From Paenibacillus sp. FSL H8-0079 (GTDB lineage: Bacteria; Bacillota; Bacilli; Paenibacillales; Paenibacillaceae): DNA of 64,000 nucleotides. Every line of letters begins with the position of its first letter. Position 1 is the stretch's first letter. Positions 38,967-46,867 of the stretch are shown here, one piece after another. The stretch covers positions 2,170,001 through 2,234,000 of the forward strand of contig NZ_CP150300.1 in assembly GCF_037991315.1 (NCBI RefSeq), in the 5' to 3' direction. The notes beneath the pieces were generated by a model. That model saw only the letters and a program-made list of their open reading frames with translations, made no database searches and was not told where the DNA came from. Made by a program: the position numbers and the translations under genes.

Positions 38967-39254
38967 ATGATAAAACATATTGTCCTGTTCAAAATGAAAG
39001 ATCGCTCAGCAGAAAGTATTGAAGCCGCTGCCCAGGTGCTTCGCAATCTGGATGGTAAAATTGATGTTCTGGTTTCACTTGAAATCGGGATTGATGTGCT
39101 TCGCTCGGAAAGATCATTCGACATTTCACTTACAGCGGAATTTGCATCACTGGAGGATCTTCAGGCGTACCAGGTGCACCCGCTCCATCAGGAAGTAATC
39201 AAGTATATGAATGAAGTCAGAGAACAGTCGATTGCAGTGGACTACGAAATCTAA
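38967..39254 (+). CDS. Dabb (stress-response A/B barrel) family protein
   Basis: The ATG at 38967, behind GAGGTG, gives a 95-residue protein with the Dabb pattern: MIKHIVLFKMKDRSAESIEAAAQVLRNLDGKIDVLVSLEIGIDVLRSERSFDISLTAEFASLEDLQAYQVHPLHQEVIKYM. The HIVLFK start and the H-x-x-x-x-x-Y stretch are diagnostic. These small dimeric ferredoxin-like proteins include plant stress proteins and bacterial proteins of mostly unknown role. The track from 38868 upstream lacks a ribosome site. It is first of a possible cluster of small genes to 40814. Confidence 0.9.
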   Translation: MIKHIVLFKMKDRSAESIEAAAQVLRNLDGKIDVLVSLEIGIDVLRSERSFDISLTAEFASLEDLQAYQVHPLHQEVIKYMNEVREQSIAVDYEI

Positions 39255-39293
39255 TCTGTCATTCACACTATGTTGAGATAAAGGGGACTCTGC

Positions 39294-39404
39294 ATGAGCG
39301 ATTTAAGAGACGTTATGGAATTTCTATATATTTTTATTGTGTTTCTGATTGCTTGTCCTGTGATGATATTCTGGCTTAAGCGAAGAGGTAAACGTAACCG
39401 ATAA
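39294..39404 (+). CDS. Small single-pass membrane protein (36 residues)
   Basis: The reading frame is MSDLRDVMEFLYIFIVFLI, then ACPVMIFWLKRRGKRNR and stop. A good AAAGGGGAC lies 6-7 bases before the ATG. One hydrophobic helix (about 10-28) is followed by a strongly basic tail (KRRGKRNR), giving an N-out/C-in or N-in small membrane peptide by the positive-inside rule (C-terminus inside). It sits 39 bases after the Dabb gene and 23 bases before the HepT-like gene. I do not recognise a family. The ribosome site and composition argue for a real gene. Confidence 0.65.
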   Translation: MSDLRDVMEFLYIFIVFLIACPVMIFWLKRRGKRNR

Positions 39405-39427
39405 CTCACTGAACGGGAAGTGGACGA

Positions 39428-39889
39428 ATGTATTATGTGAACAGAGAACAGATTGCCCGCCGGCTTGCTGCTGTACCGGAAGTGGCCGAAGGGCTTCGCC
39501 GGGCAGCTCAGGCCTGGGATGGCAGTCTCATGCTGGGGATGGTACAGGAACGTTGTTTTCACCTGGCGATTGAAATTGTTACCGATGTGGGGAGTTATCT
39601 GATTGACGGCTTCATCATGAGAGATGCGAGCAGCTATGATGATATTATTCAGATTAATTATGAAGAAAAGGTTTTTGATAATGCGACCTATGAGGTATTG
39701 CGTCAGCTTGTCACGTTACGTAAGCCGCTGGTGCAGGATTATTACAGTTGGGAGCGGTCTGAGCTTCATCCGCTTAGCGTAGAGTTACCGGGTATACTTG
39801 AACATTTTACTACACAGGTTAGCGACTACGTGGAAAAAGAACTTGGTCCTTTCAATGCGGCACAGCCCGAGGGACAGCGTAAGGAATGA
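39428..39889 (+). CDS. HepT-like/DUF86 (YutE-type) protein
   Basis: This 153-residue helical protein fits the DUF86/HepT-like nuclease fold: MYYVNREQIARRLAAVPEVAEGLRRAAQAWDGSLMLGMVQERCFHLAIEIVTDVGSYLIDGF. The conserved helix contains Arg and His (ERCFHLAIE). However, the canonical R-x(4,6)-H-x-Y catalytic motif of HepT toxins is not clearly present near the C-terminus, where only RKPLVQDYYSW remains. No MntA-type nucleotidyltransferase antitoxin is adjacent, so a toxin role is not supported. B. subtilis YutE is a close architectural match. The next gene starts 10 bases after the stop. Confidence 0.8.
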   Translation: MYYVNREQIARRLAAVPEVAEGLRRAAQAWDGSLMLGMVQERCFHLAIEIVTDVGSYLIDGFIMRDASSYDDIIQINYEEKVFDNATYEVLRQLVTLRKPLVQDYYSWERSELHPLSVELPGILEHFTTQVSDYVEKELGPFNAAQPEGQRKE

Positions 39890-39899
39890 GGGAAATCGC

Positions 39900-40814
39900 A
39901 TGACAAATGAATCAAAAGAATTCAATGAAGTAAATACTGAAAGCAAAGATACAAATGAAACACCTTCCGGATTCCATCCGGTATATATGGTTGAACTCTT
40001 GTTCCGGGAACGTCCGGAGGTGGATCGCCTGCGATTGCAGGAGGCGATGATTCGTCACACAGGACAAGTCCGACTGGATGTGAAACAAGGCGGCGCAGAG
40101 CAGGACCATGAAATGCTGGTCTTCTATCATCTGAACCACAAGGTATCTTTCCAGGAAGGAGATATCCCTGCACAGACCTGTATGCTTCCTGTCAATGAAA
40201 TTGCAGAGCGTGCACGCTTTGGCGGAGCTTTGCAGCAAGCATGGCACTGGCCGGAAGCAGGACAAGCTGTAGAAGCTGCGCGTTACTCCATTCGGATACA
40301 TGACATGTTCACAGCAGCCATGCCTCGCAAAGAGCGCCTGGAGCTGTTCCAGAAGACTGTACTGGCAACCATGGAAAGCTTATCTTGTGATGCGCTGTAT
40401 TGGTACGGCAGTGATAAGTTGGTTGAACCGGAAGCATATGCGCAAGCACAGGAACGCGAGGAACATCTGTATGCGGCCATGAACGTTCGAATGTATCAGG
40501 CCGGAGGTACGGAGGAACAGCGTGAGTTGGTCATGGACACAGTAGGATTGTCTGCGCTGGGTGTGCCTGATGTACAGTGTCATTTCGTCGGTCTTGATCC
40601 GGATACGGTGGCCCAGACCTTACTGGGCGCAGCGTATTACATATTTGATCAGGGGGATGTTCTGCAGGATGGACAGACACTGGGTTCTTCCGGCGGACGT
40701 CGCTGGCGTTGTGAGCATCAAGCGGCACTGATTGCACCAGGACGCTATGTCGTTGATTTGCACCCTGGGGATGAGCATGCGGCGGCTGATCTGGAGCCGG
40801 CTCGTCAGACCTGA
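39900..40814 (+). CDS. DUF4261 domain-containing protein
   Basis: The ATG at 39900 behind GAATGAGGG yields a 304-residue protein. After a hydrophilic 20-residue head comes GFHPVYMVELLFRERPEVD; the C-terminal half (about 205-295) has the DUF4261 pattern: HLYAAMNVRMYQAGG, ELVMDTVGLSALGVPDVQCHF, AYYIFDQGDVLQDGQTLG. DUF4261 proteins are widespread in Firmicutes with unknown role. Ten bases separate it from the HepT-like gene, so the two are probably co-translated. Nothing in the sequence suggests membrane location. Confidence 0.8.
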   Translation: MTNESKEFNEVNTESKDTNETPSGFHPVYMVELLFRERPEVDRLRLQEAMIRHTGQVRLDVKQGGAEQDHEMLVFYHLNHKVSFQEGDIPAQTCMLPVNEIAERARFGGALQQAWHWPEAGQAVEAARYSIRIHDMFTAAMPRKERLELFQKTVLATMESLSCDALYWYGSDKLVEPEAYAQAQEREEHLYAAMNVRMYQAGGTEEQRELVMDTVGLSALGVPDVQCHFVGLDPDTVAQTLLGAAYYIFDQGDVLQDGQTLGSSGGRRWRCEHQAALIAPGRYVVDLHPGDEHAAADLEPARQT

Positions 40815-41003
40815 GTTTATGTGAAATGCTGAGAAAATACAGGTGCAAAGAGCACTTTCAGATTATTTTTAACATCTGGAGTGTCAAGTCAAGCCTGTGC
40901 TGCTTATAATGCATCAACAGAGTAGGCATTCGCCCGGATGGGTGAGCGACAGGCCGTTGCTTCTGATCCGGTACTTAAACGAAAGTAAAGGGAGAGATGT
41001 GAC

Positions 41004-41381
41004 GTGAAGGATTCTAACAAAAGTTTGTTGTGGGGAGCTCTGATCGGCTCCGTGGTAGGTTCAGTAACGGCATTGTTGCTGGCACCGAAATCAGGTCGCG
41101 AGCTTCGCCAGGACATTACAGAAGGTGCTCGTCAGGTATCGGAGAAGGGTCAGGAACTAGCTGGCAAAGTAGGCGAACAAAGTTCACAGATCGTATCCAA
41201 GGTCAAAGAGACCGCAGATGTTGTGATTCAGGATATTCAATCCTGGCGGAACTGCGCTGAAGGCAAAGAAATCCGCATTTCCGCAGTCATTACAGAACCC
41301 GATACGGACAAAGCAGCAGATGAGTCGGGAATCGATATTGTAGCGAAGCTTCCTGTGGATGAGTCCAAGGACGACAACTAA
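41004..41381 (+). CDS. YtxH family general-stress-type protein
   Basis: A GTG at 41004 behind AAAGGGAGAG starts a 125-residue protein with the YtxH signature: a glycine-rich N-terminal membrane helix (LLWGALIGSVVGSVTALLLAP) followed by KSGRELRQDITEGARQVSEKGQELAGKVGEQ, an amphipathic helix like LEA/apolipoprotein repeats. B. subtilis YtxH is a SigB/SigH-controlled general stress protein of unknown mechanism. The C-terminal part (WRNCAEGKEIRISAVI...) is unusual and acidic at the end. A terminator follows. Confidence 0.85.
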   Translation: MKDSNKSLLWGALIGSVVGSVTALLLAPKSGRELRQDITEGARQVSEKGQELAGKVGEQSSQIVSKVKETADVVIQDIQSWRNCAEGKEIRISAVITEPDTDKAADESGIDIVAKLPVDESKDDN

Positions 41382-41397
41382 GCTAAGCTTGGGATTG

Positions 41398-41432
41398 CAG
41401 GCTTTCCTCGATATAGAGGAGAGCCTGCTTTG
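41398..41432 (+). terminator. Terminator after ytxH-like gene
   Basis: GCAGGC-TT-TCCTC, loop GATATA, GAGGA-GA-GCCTGC and a T-rich tail. Confidence 0.85.
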
Positions 41433-41602
41433 TTGTGTGTCCATACATAGATGACACAGTGCGCGGGATTTTATTTGAACCCTGCGATGAAATCGGGTAA
41501 GATGTAGGTACCTTTTTGCCAGAATGTTCATACGGTAGGAAGAAAGCTCTGAGAAACAATCGTTTTGAGAACCAATTCAATGAAGAAGGAAGCGGTGTGT
41601 TC

Positions 41603-42412
41603 GTGCAGCAAGCAATCGCTATATTAGACTCCGGTGTGGGGGGATTGACCGTCGCCAAGGAAGTGATGCGTCAGCTCCCGCGGGAAAAGATCATTTATTT
41701 TGGGGATACTGCCCGGACACCGTACGGACCCCGTTCGTCCGAACAAGTAAAACAATTTACGGAACAAATCGTTGATTTCTTGATCCAATTCGATCCGAAG
41801 GTTATCGTTATCGCCTGTAACACAGCAACAGCAGCCGCGTTGGAGTATATCCGTGCCAAGGTGAATATGCCTGTCATTGGTGTTATACATCCAGGTGCGC
41901 GGGCCGCAATCACAGCGACACGTACAGGACGTATTGGGGTGATTGGTACCACGGGTACCATTGGCAGTGGGGCTTATACATCGGCACTCAAGCAATTGTC
42001 CCCCTACATCGATGTGGTCAGTCAGGCTTGTCCGGCGCTGGTGCCGTTGGTGGAGCAAGGTGAATTTCGTTCCGAGCACACGACACATACGGTGGAGCAA
42101 TCATTGGATGAGATCAAACAGCAGCCAATAGATTGTCTTATTCTGGGTTGTACGCACTATCCTTTTCTCATGGACACCATTCAGGATGTTATGGGACAGG
42201 AAGTGAAGCTGATCAGTTCGGCAGATGAAACGGCACGGGAAATCAGTACGATTTTATATGATAAACGAAAGCTGGCCAGTGGGGATGAGACCCCGGTGCA
42301 TCAATTTTTCTGCACTGGCGACCCACGCATGTTCCAGAATATCACCCGCCGATGGTTGGGAGAGCAGATCTCGAAGACCCCTGTGGTCTGGCAGGTGACG
42401 CAATTACCATAG
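41603..42412 (+). CDS. murI: Glutamate racemase
   Basis: The GTG at 41603 (10 bases after GAAGGAAG; another GTG at 41597) gives the usual family length of 269 residues. It converts L- to D-glutamate for peptidoglycan. Motifs: AILDSGVGGLTVAKEV with the substrate-binding Asp-Ser, YFGDTARTPYGPRS, catalytic Cys72 in ACNTATAAA and Cys183 in LGCTHYPFL with adjacent His. It also fits the RacE branch of Bacillus. The next gene downstream encodes a peptidase that cleaves the D-Glu bond in the same wall polymer, an apt neighbour. A strong terminator separates them. Confidence 0.95.
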   Translation: MQQAIAILDSGVGGLTVAKEVMRQLPREKIIYFGDTARTPYGPRSSEQVKQFTEQIVDFLIQFDPKVIVIACNTATAAALEYIRAKVNMPVIGVIHPGARAAITATRTGRIGVIGTTGTIGSGAYTSALKQLSPYIDVVSQACPALVPLVEQGEFRSEHTTHTVEQSLDEIKQQPIDCLILGCTHYPFLMDTIQDVMGQEVKLISSADETAREISTILYDKRKLASGDETPVHQFFCTGDPRMFQNITRRWLGEQISKTPVVWQVTQLP

Positions 42413-42471
42413 TTATACGCTTAAGTATGCGAAGTTAGGACTTATAAAATAATGCCATTGGCTGTGCAACA

Positions 42472-42501
42472 TCCCGGAACTGTGGAGTTCCGGGATTTTT
42501 T
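42472..42501 (+). terminator. Rho-independent terminator after murI
   Basis: TCCCGGAACT-GTGG-AGTTCCGGGA followed by six T. Confidence 0.95.
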
Positions 42502-42648
42502 GTCATAATTCCGCATGAAGAGGCGATGAACATGATTCATGTCACATGACGGACAACCCGGCTTGCATATATATAATACAGACACGAAATTGGTGATTGG
42601 TGAGAACCGGACAGGAGAACCGTCTTTTCCTGTGGAAAGGAGCACAAC

Positions 42649-43857
42649 ATGGAACAGCAGTGGATTATCGTTCAGCGGGGAGATACGCTGCCGCGAATTG
42701 CGTCAGCACACCATATGACCAAAGAGTTACTTGCTGCACTAAACCCGGAAGCGGCCTCCCAGCCTTACCTTCTGGCAGGTCAGATGTTACGTATTGTCCC
42801 CGGGACAGGTCGCAGGTACGCTGTGTCGCCTGGAGAAAGTGTAGGGGGGATTGCAGCGCGCTTTGGTCTGGACGAAGAGGTGTTACGCCAGGCCAATCCC
42901 GAAATCGCCAATATTGCCGACTGGGTTGGGCGTTGTATTCATATTCCGGCTTCGAATGGAAAAACTATTGTGAAGATTCAGGGAGAGTATGGTTATCGAG
43001 AATTAATCAGGGATATAGACAAGCTTGAGAATCAATACCCGTTTATCGAGACGGGTTCAATCGGAACAAGTGTCATGGGCAAGTCACTGCCTTATTTGCG
43101 TATCGGGCAAGGGCAGAGACATATTCATGTTAACGCTTCCGTTCATGCTAATGAGTGGCTGACAACAGCAGTTCTGATGAAATTTATTGAAGAATATGCC
43201 CAGGCATATAGCGCGCATAAGGCATGGCATCAATTTCAGACAGAACGCTGGATGCAAGAGACAACACTCTGGGCAGTGCCGATGGTTAATCCGGACGGGG
43301 TCGAACTGGTTCAGGAAGGTGTGGTCAATCAGCATCCGCATGCACAGCAGTTGTTAGCCTGGAATGCTGGCAGATCTCATTTTACACATTGGAAGGCTAA
43401 TATCAGAGGGGTGGATCTGAATGATCAATTTCCCGCCCATTGGGATGAAGAGGCAGCGAGAAGAGGTGTGACCTCACCTGGCCCCCGGGATTATGCAGGA
43501 ACAGCTCCATTGACAGAACCGGAGGCGCAGGCACTTGCGCAGTGGACGCAGCAGCACACATTCGCTGCGGTTGTCTCTCTGCATAGTCAGGGACAGGAGA
43601 TCTATTGGAACTACCGTGATCTGGAACCCAGAGAGAGTGCGCCGCTGTCGCGCAGACTCGCCAAAGCTTCGGGCTACAAGGCAGTGAAGCTTGGCGGTAG
43701 TGATGCCGGATACAAAGACTGGTTTATCCAAGCGTTTGGTAAACCGGGCTTCACGGTGGAAGTCGGATTGGGTGTTAATCCGCTTCCCGTAGAACAGTTT
43801 GATGATATCTGTATAGAAGTCGGAATGTTGCTGGCAGAACTGTTATCCAATGGGTAA
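42649..43857 (+). CDS. Gamma-D-glutamyl-meso-diaminopimelate peptidase (LysM-LysM-M14)
   Basis: This 402-residue protein has two LysM wall-binding domains (about 4-50 and 56-100) followed by an M14 zinc carboxypeptidase fold (about 108-400). Zinc ligands are visible as His166 and Glu169 (VHANEW) and His312 (VSLHSQG); Glu371 (FTVEVGLG) is the likely general base, and VNPDGVELV and RGVDLNDQFPA are typical. The domain order matches endopeptidase I of Lysinibacillus sphaericus and the YqgT/LytH-like group acting on spore cortex or wall peptides. No signal peptide is seen, as in endopeptidase I, which works in the sporulating cell. GGAAAGGAG precedes the ATG. Confidence 0.92.
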   Translation: MEQQWIIVQRGDTLPRIASAHHMTKELLAALNPEAASQPYLLAGQMLRIVPGTGRRYAVSPGESVGGIAARFGLDEEVLRQANPEIANIADWVGRCIHIPASNGKTIVKIQGEYGYRELIRDIDKLENQYPFIETGSIGTSVMGKSLPYLRIGQGQRHIHVNASVHANEWLTTAVLMKFIEEYAQAYSAHKAWHQFQTERWMQETTLWAVPMVNPDGVELVQEGVVNQHPHAQQLLAWNAGRSHFTHWKANIRGVDLNDQFPAHWDEEAARRGVTSPGPRDYAGTAPLTEPEAQALAQWTQQHTFAAVVSLHSQGQEIYWNYRDLEPRESAPLSRRLAKASGYKAVKLGGSDAGYKDWFIQAFGKPGFTVEVGLGVNPLPVEQFDDICIEVGMLLAELLSNG

Positions 43858-43915
43858 TGAAGTTAGGGCTTGGTTAAGAAGGTGTGAAACTTAACGGTAG
43901 ATTATTCGTATAACA

Positions 43916-43948
43916 GGAACGGACGCTATAAGCGACGTTCCGTTTTTA
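43916..43948 (+). terminator. Terminator after peptidase gene
   Basis: GGAACG-GA-CGCT, loop ATA, AGCG-A-CGTTCC then GTTTTTA. Confidence 0.8.
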
Positions 43949-44057
43949 TTTTTTTTGAAATCACATACTACGTCATTGGTTCTGAATGGTTTTTCAAGAA
44001 CGGATAATGATGTGCGTGTCGTTTTGCCGACATATATAATGTTACGGAGGGGTTCAT

Positions 44058-44315
44058 ATGAAGTGGAGAAGACTGCTGTCGTTCAAACGATGGACACAAG
44101 TTTTCAAAAGGCTCCCCCGGTTGCTCCGGGCTCCGCAGATTCCTTTAGGAGAAAAGCTGTTGTTTATTATTCCAGCCCTGTTGTACTGGGTACTTCCGGA
44201 CGTCATGCCGTTTATGCCCATCGATGATATCGGGGTGACGTTGATTCTGATGAACTGGTTTGTAAGCCGTGCAGAACGCAAATATCCTGTGCTTCAGGAA
44301 GGGACGCCTTCTTAA
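44058..44315 (+). CDS. Small membrane-associated protein of YkvA/DUF1232-like type
   Basis: This is an 85-residue protein with ACGGAGGGG before the ATG. The N-terminus is strongly basic (MKWRRLLSFKRWTQVFKRLPRLLRAP). The core IPLGEKLLFIIPALLYWVLPDVMPFMPIDDIGVTLILMNWFVSRAERK resembles the DUF1232 pattern (D-x-x-P-x-x-P-x-D-D-x-G) and contains one or two hydrophobic helices. It is probably a peripheral or integral membrane protein. The family is widespread with unknown biochemical role. No operon partner within 100 bases. Confidence 0.75.
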   Translation: MKWRRLLSFKRWTQVFKRLPRLLRAPQIPLGEKLLFIIPALLYWVLPDVMPFMPIDDIGVTLILMNWFVSRAERKYPVLQEGTPS

Positions 44316-44457
44316 TTTGTGGCGAAATGGATAGGTTTAACATTGATTTCGCATCAATGTTATTGCGAAGAGCGGTAACTTTCTTTACAATAGATGCTGT
44401 AGTTTAAGAATGCTGAAATTGTTGAAACCAGCAATTACAATATAGGAGATGAAGAAA

Positions 44458-44760
44458 ATGAACTGCAAAATTACGCGTAATGCTGCTAAAGTATTGAAGC
44501 TTGAATTGGACAAGCCGGAGAACGAAGGAAAGAAACTGCGCGTTGTCATCACCCATGCACATGGTGACCATGCTCACTACGGCCTGGATATCGACACACC
44601 AAAAGAAAATGATACGGTTGTATCTACCGATAAAGAGATTGATGTCATTCTCGCGAATGATCAGCCTTTGTTGAACGGTGTTAAAATTGACTACCTCTAC
44701 TTCCCGGAAGAGGGCTTCGTTATTACGAATCCGTCCCAAGGTAATCACGGCGACCACTAA
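44458..44760 (+). CDS. HesB/IscA-fold protein with His clusters instead of Cys
   Basis: The ATG at 44458 has GGAG about 10 bases upstream; the ATG at 44449 directly abuts it. The 100-residue protein follows the HesB/IscA layout (MNCKITRNAAKVLKLELDKPENEGKKLRVVIT...DVILANDQPLLNGVKIDYLYFPEEGFVITNP). The three Fe-S Cys of IscA are absent; instead there is THAHGDHAHYGLD in the middle and NHGDH at the end, seven His in two clusters. An Fe-S scaffold role is therefore doubtful, and metal binding by His is a fair guess. It is followed 21 bases later by a DUF1450 gene, so the pair is probably an operon. Confidence 0.78.
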   Translation: MNCKITRNAAKVLKLELDKPENEGKKLRVVITHAHGDHAHYGLDIDTPKENDTVVSTDKEIDVILANDQPLLNGVKIDYLYFPEEGFVITNPSQGNHGDH

Positions 44761-44781
44761 GGGCGCGAAGAAGGGGAACTC

Positions 44782-45003
44782 ATGGCTAACGATATCCGCG
44801 TATGCGAAAAATGTAATCATGTCCGACTGAAATCGATTGTGCCCAAGTTGCAGAAAATGGCTCCGGACACGGAGATCAAGATTGGGTGCAAATCCTATTG
44901 CGGCCCTTGCGCGAAACGTGCGTTTGTCTTTATCAACGGTCGGTACATTAGTGCTCCGACAGAAGAAGAAGTGCTCGCCAAAGTCGCAAAGTTCGTGAAG
45001 TAA
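44782..45003 (+). CDS. DUF1450 (YuzB-like) family protein
   Basis: This 73-residue protein has four Cys: ICxKC-like VCEKCNHV at the start and GCKSYCGPCAKR in the middle, followed by AFVFINGRYISAPTEEEVLAKVAKFVK. The layout is thioredoxin-like [2Fe-2S]/YuzB. Family members are small conserved Firmicutes proteins of unknown function with presumed metal or redox role. GAAGGGGAAC precedes the ATG. It follows the HesB-fold gene, a plausible functional link in metal or Fe-S handling (inference). Confidence 0.88.
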   Translation: MANDIRVCEKCNHVRLKSIVPKLQKMAPDTEIKIGCKSYCGPCAKRAFVFINGRYISAPTEEEVLAKVAKFVK

Positions 45004-45047
45004 CAGGATATAACAAGGTGTGTGGACGAAAAGGTTCAAACATCTGC

Positions 45048-45077
45048 AAGGAGGGGCGATGTGCCTCTCCTTTTTTG
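45048..45077. terminator. Terminator after DUF1450 gene
   Basis: AAGGAGGGGC, short loop, GCCTCTCCTTTTTT: stem GGAGgGGC/GCCtCTCC with six T. It lies between convergent genes and may act on both. Confidence 0.8.
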
Positions 45078-45103
45078 CGTTTGGGTAGGAGTGAAAAGAT
45101 GTG

Positions 45104-45502
45104 TTACTCTATAGCGTCTTTGATCATTTCAGTAATTTCGAAGGTATCTTCTCGAATTTCAATGGCTATGACGGTATTATCCTTTTTCAGAAAATGTACA
45201 TGACCCATTCGTTTTTCCTCCAATTCGACCCAACCTGTATCCGCTAACTTCTGAAAATAATCCATTGGTGGGTATAGTCCTTGCTCACCCCCAATATGTT
45301 TCAATTCGTAGTTAGCGCCTTTTTTAAGGTTAGGGTCATCGGAATAAGCTATGCCTTCAATAAGCGTGGCATTGCTTGGAACTGGAATGTCTGGGTTAAT
45401 GTATGATCCCGTATAGCCTGTTATCTCGTATGTTGCAGGAGCGCAACCTTGTATCCAAATGAGCATGGGCAACATGCACAGAGTCAATACTATTTTCTTC
45501 AA
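45104..45502 (-). CDS. Putative lipoprotein of unknown family
   Basis: A TTG at 45502, 6 bases after AGGAGG, starts a 132-residue protein. The first 20 residues (MKKIVLTLCMLPMLIWIQGC) are a lipoprotein signal with lipobox IQGC (Cys20), so the mature protein is anchored on the outer membrane face. The rest is soluble and mixed alpha/beta: TLIEGIAYSDDPNLKKGANYELKH, MDYFQKLADTGWVELEEKRMGHVHFLKKDNTVIAIEI, reminiscent of small stress lipoproteins, but I recognise no named family. Monocistronic, convergent with the DUF1450 gene. Confidence 0.8.
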   Translation of the reverse strand: MKKIVLTLCMLPMLIWIQGCAPATYEITGYTGSYINPDIPVPSNATLIEGIAYSDDPNLKKGANYELKHIGGEQGLYPPMDYFQKLADTGWVELEEKRMGHVHFLKKDNTVIAIEIREDTFEITEMIKDAIE

Positions 45503-45704
45503 ATGATTTCCTCCTAAACCGGGATGGGTACCTTATAAACGCAGCAAGACAGGTTAAGGTTACGACAAAAATGAAAAAGAGAAATAAGAAAGGCCCGAGT
45601 CCGATCCATGGTCCTTCTCCGACAGTATGTCGAATGGTCGCTTAAAATTCTGTGAGAAGGTTAATAGAACAAGAGCAGGCAAAATTCCATACGGGAGGTA
45701 CAGA

Positions 45705-46535
45705 ATGACAAAACATATTACAGATTGTACGATTCTGAACAACGGAGTAACGATGCCATGGCTAGGATTTGGAACATATAAAGCAAAAGGCAAGGAAGTG
45801 CAACAGGCGGTCGAGACGGCTTTGGAGGTCGGGTATCGGAGTATTGATACCGCGTCCATCTATGGCAATGAGGAAGAAGTGGGACAAGCTATCGCAAGCA
45901 GTGGTGTTGCCCGTAACGAACTGTTTGTGACGACCAAGCTCTGGAACGAGGATCAGGGATTTGATTCAACGTTGAGAGCATTTGAAGCCAGTCAGAAGGC
46001 ACTGGGACTGAATGTGATTGATCTTTACTTAATTCACTGGCCTGGCAGAGACCAGTACAAGGAGACGTGGAGAGCGTTCGAACGTCTATATAGCGAAGGA
46101 AGCATTCGTGCGATTGGTGTGAGTAACTTTCAAGTACATCATTTGCAAGATATCATAGATGAAGGCGGAACGGTGCCTGCGGTGAATCAGGTAGAGCTGC
46201 ATCCGGGTCTGATCCAGCAGGAACTTCAGGATTTCTGCGGGGCGCAGGGAATTCAGCTGGAGGCATGGAGTCCTATTATGAAGGGTAAGCTGAACCAAGA
46301 GTCGACACTTAAGGCATTGGCCCAGAAATATGGGAAAACACCGGCACAGATTATTTTGCGCTGGGACATTCAAAACCAGATTGTGACGATTCCGAAGTCG
46401 GTTACCCCCGAGCGGATTCGTGAGAATGCGGACATCTTTGACTTTGAATTGTCACCTGATGAGTTGAAGTTAATTGATGCGCTGGATTCGGATAAGCGGA
46501 CGGGTCCACATCCGGATCAGCTGTTTTGGGATTGA
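45705..46535 (+). CDS. Aldo/keto reductase
   Basis: The ATG at 45705 directly follows GGGAGGTACAGA; the upstream frame from 45627 has no such site. The 276-residue enzyme has the full AKR catalytic tetrad: Asp48 and Tyr53 (YRSIDTASIYGNE), Lys78 (VTTKLW) and His111 (LIHWPG), plus IGVSNFQ and the NADPH-binding IPKSVTPERIRENADIF. Length and sequence match the AKR5 group (YvgN/YtbE-like methylglyoxal and 2,5-diketogluconate reductases). It is cytoplasmic and monocistronic, and probably detoxifies reactive aldehydes. Confidence 0.95.
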   Translation: MTKHITDCTILNNGVTMPWLGFGTYKAKGKEVQQAVETALEVGYRSIDTASIYGNEEEVGQAIASSGVARNELFVTTKLWNEDQGFDSTLRAFEASQKALGLNVIDLYLIHWPGRDQYKETWRAFERLYSEGSIRAIGVSNFQVHHLQDIIDEGGTVPAVNQVELHPGLIQQELQDFCGAQGIQLEAWSPIMKGKLNQESTLKALAQKYGKTPAQIILRWDIQNQIVTIPKSVTPERIRENADIFDFELSPDELKLIDALDSDKRTGPHPDQLFWD

Positions 46536-46596
46536 GTGGGTAGACGCTAATTGAATATAAGTATTTGATGAACTACTTGTGTTTGTTCCGGTTACG

Positions 46597-46705
46597 GATC
46601 GTTCTTTCGATCGCTGTTGTCTCCAAATTTTTTTTGATTCCTCTTCTCAGAGGATAAAATTTGAAGACAGCTTATGCTTCCGATGCAGCTTTCTTGCAGA
46701 AAGCT
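46597..46705. other. Hairpin-rich intergenic element (three consecutive stem-loops)
   Basis: Three hairpins follow one another in a 332-base gap. First, GATCG-TTCTTT-CGATC (46597-46612). Second, GCTGTtGTCTcCAAATTTT (46613-46631) pairs with AAAATTTGaAGACAGC (46656-46671), enclosing CTCTTCTCAGAGG. Third, AGCTTTC-TTGCA-GAAAGCT (46687-46705). No open frame runs through with a ribosome site. The compact, ordered folding suggests a structured RNA or a dispersed repeat element, which I cannot name. Confidence 0.55.
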
Positions 46706-46809
46706 TTCAGGCGAACGCTCCGCTTCTTCAGAATCGATTCCGTCCCCTCCACAGTAACTGTTCATCAAACACAAATATATACAATGAGCTAGAGTGGTGT
46801 TTAGCATAT

Positions 46810-46859
46810 AAAAAAGCAGCAGGATCGGGGAGTATTCCCTAATCCTGCTGCTTTTTTTT
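46810..46859. terminator. Strong bidirectional terminator
   Basis: AAAAAGCAGCAGGAT, 17-base loop, ATCCTGCTGCTTTTTTTT lies just after the stop of the leftward DsbA-like gene and downstream of the hairpin element. Confidence 0.92.
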
Positions 46860-46867
46860 GAATTAGC

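Noticed and set aside
39428..39889. HepT toxin of a HepT/MntA system
   Set aside because: No adjacent nucleotidyltransferase and no clear R-x(4,6)-H-x-Y motif; kept as HepT-like fold only.
46579..46842. Rightward 87-codon frame after the aldo/keto reductase
   Set aside because: It lies over the hairpin element and the terminator, has no ribosome site and an unprotein-like composition.
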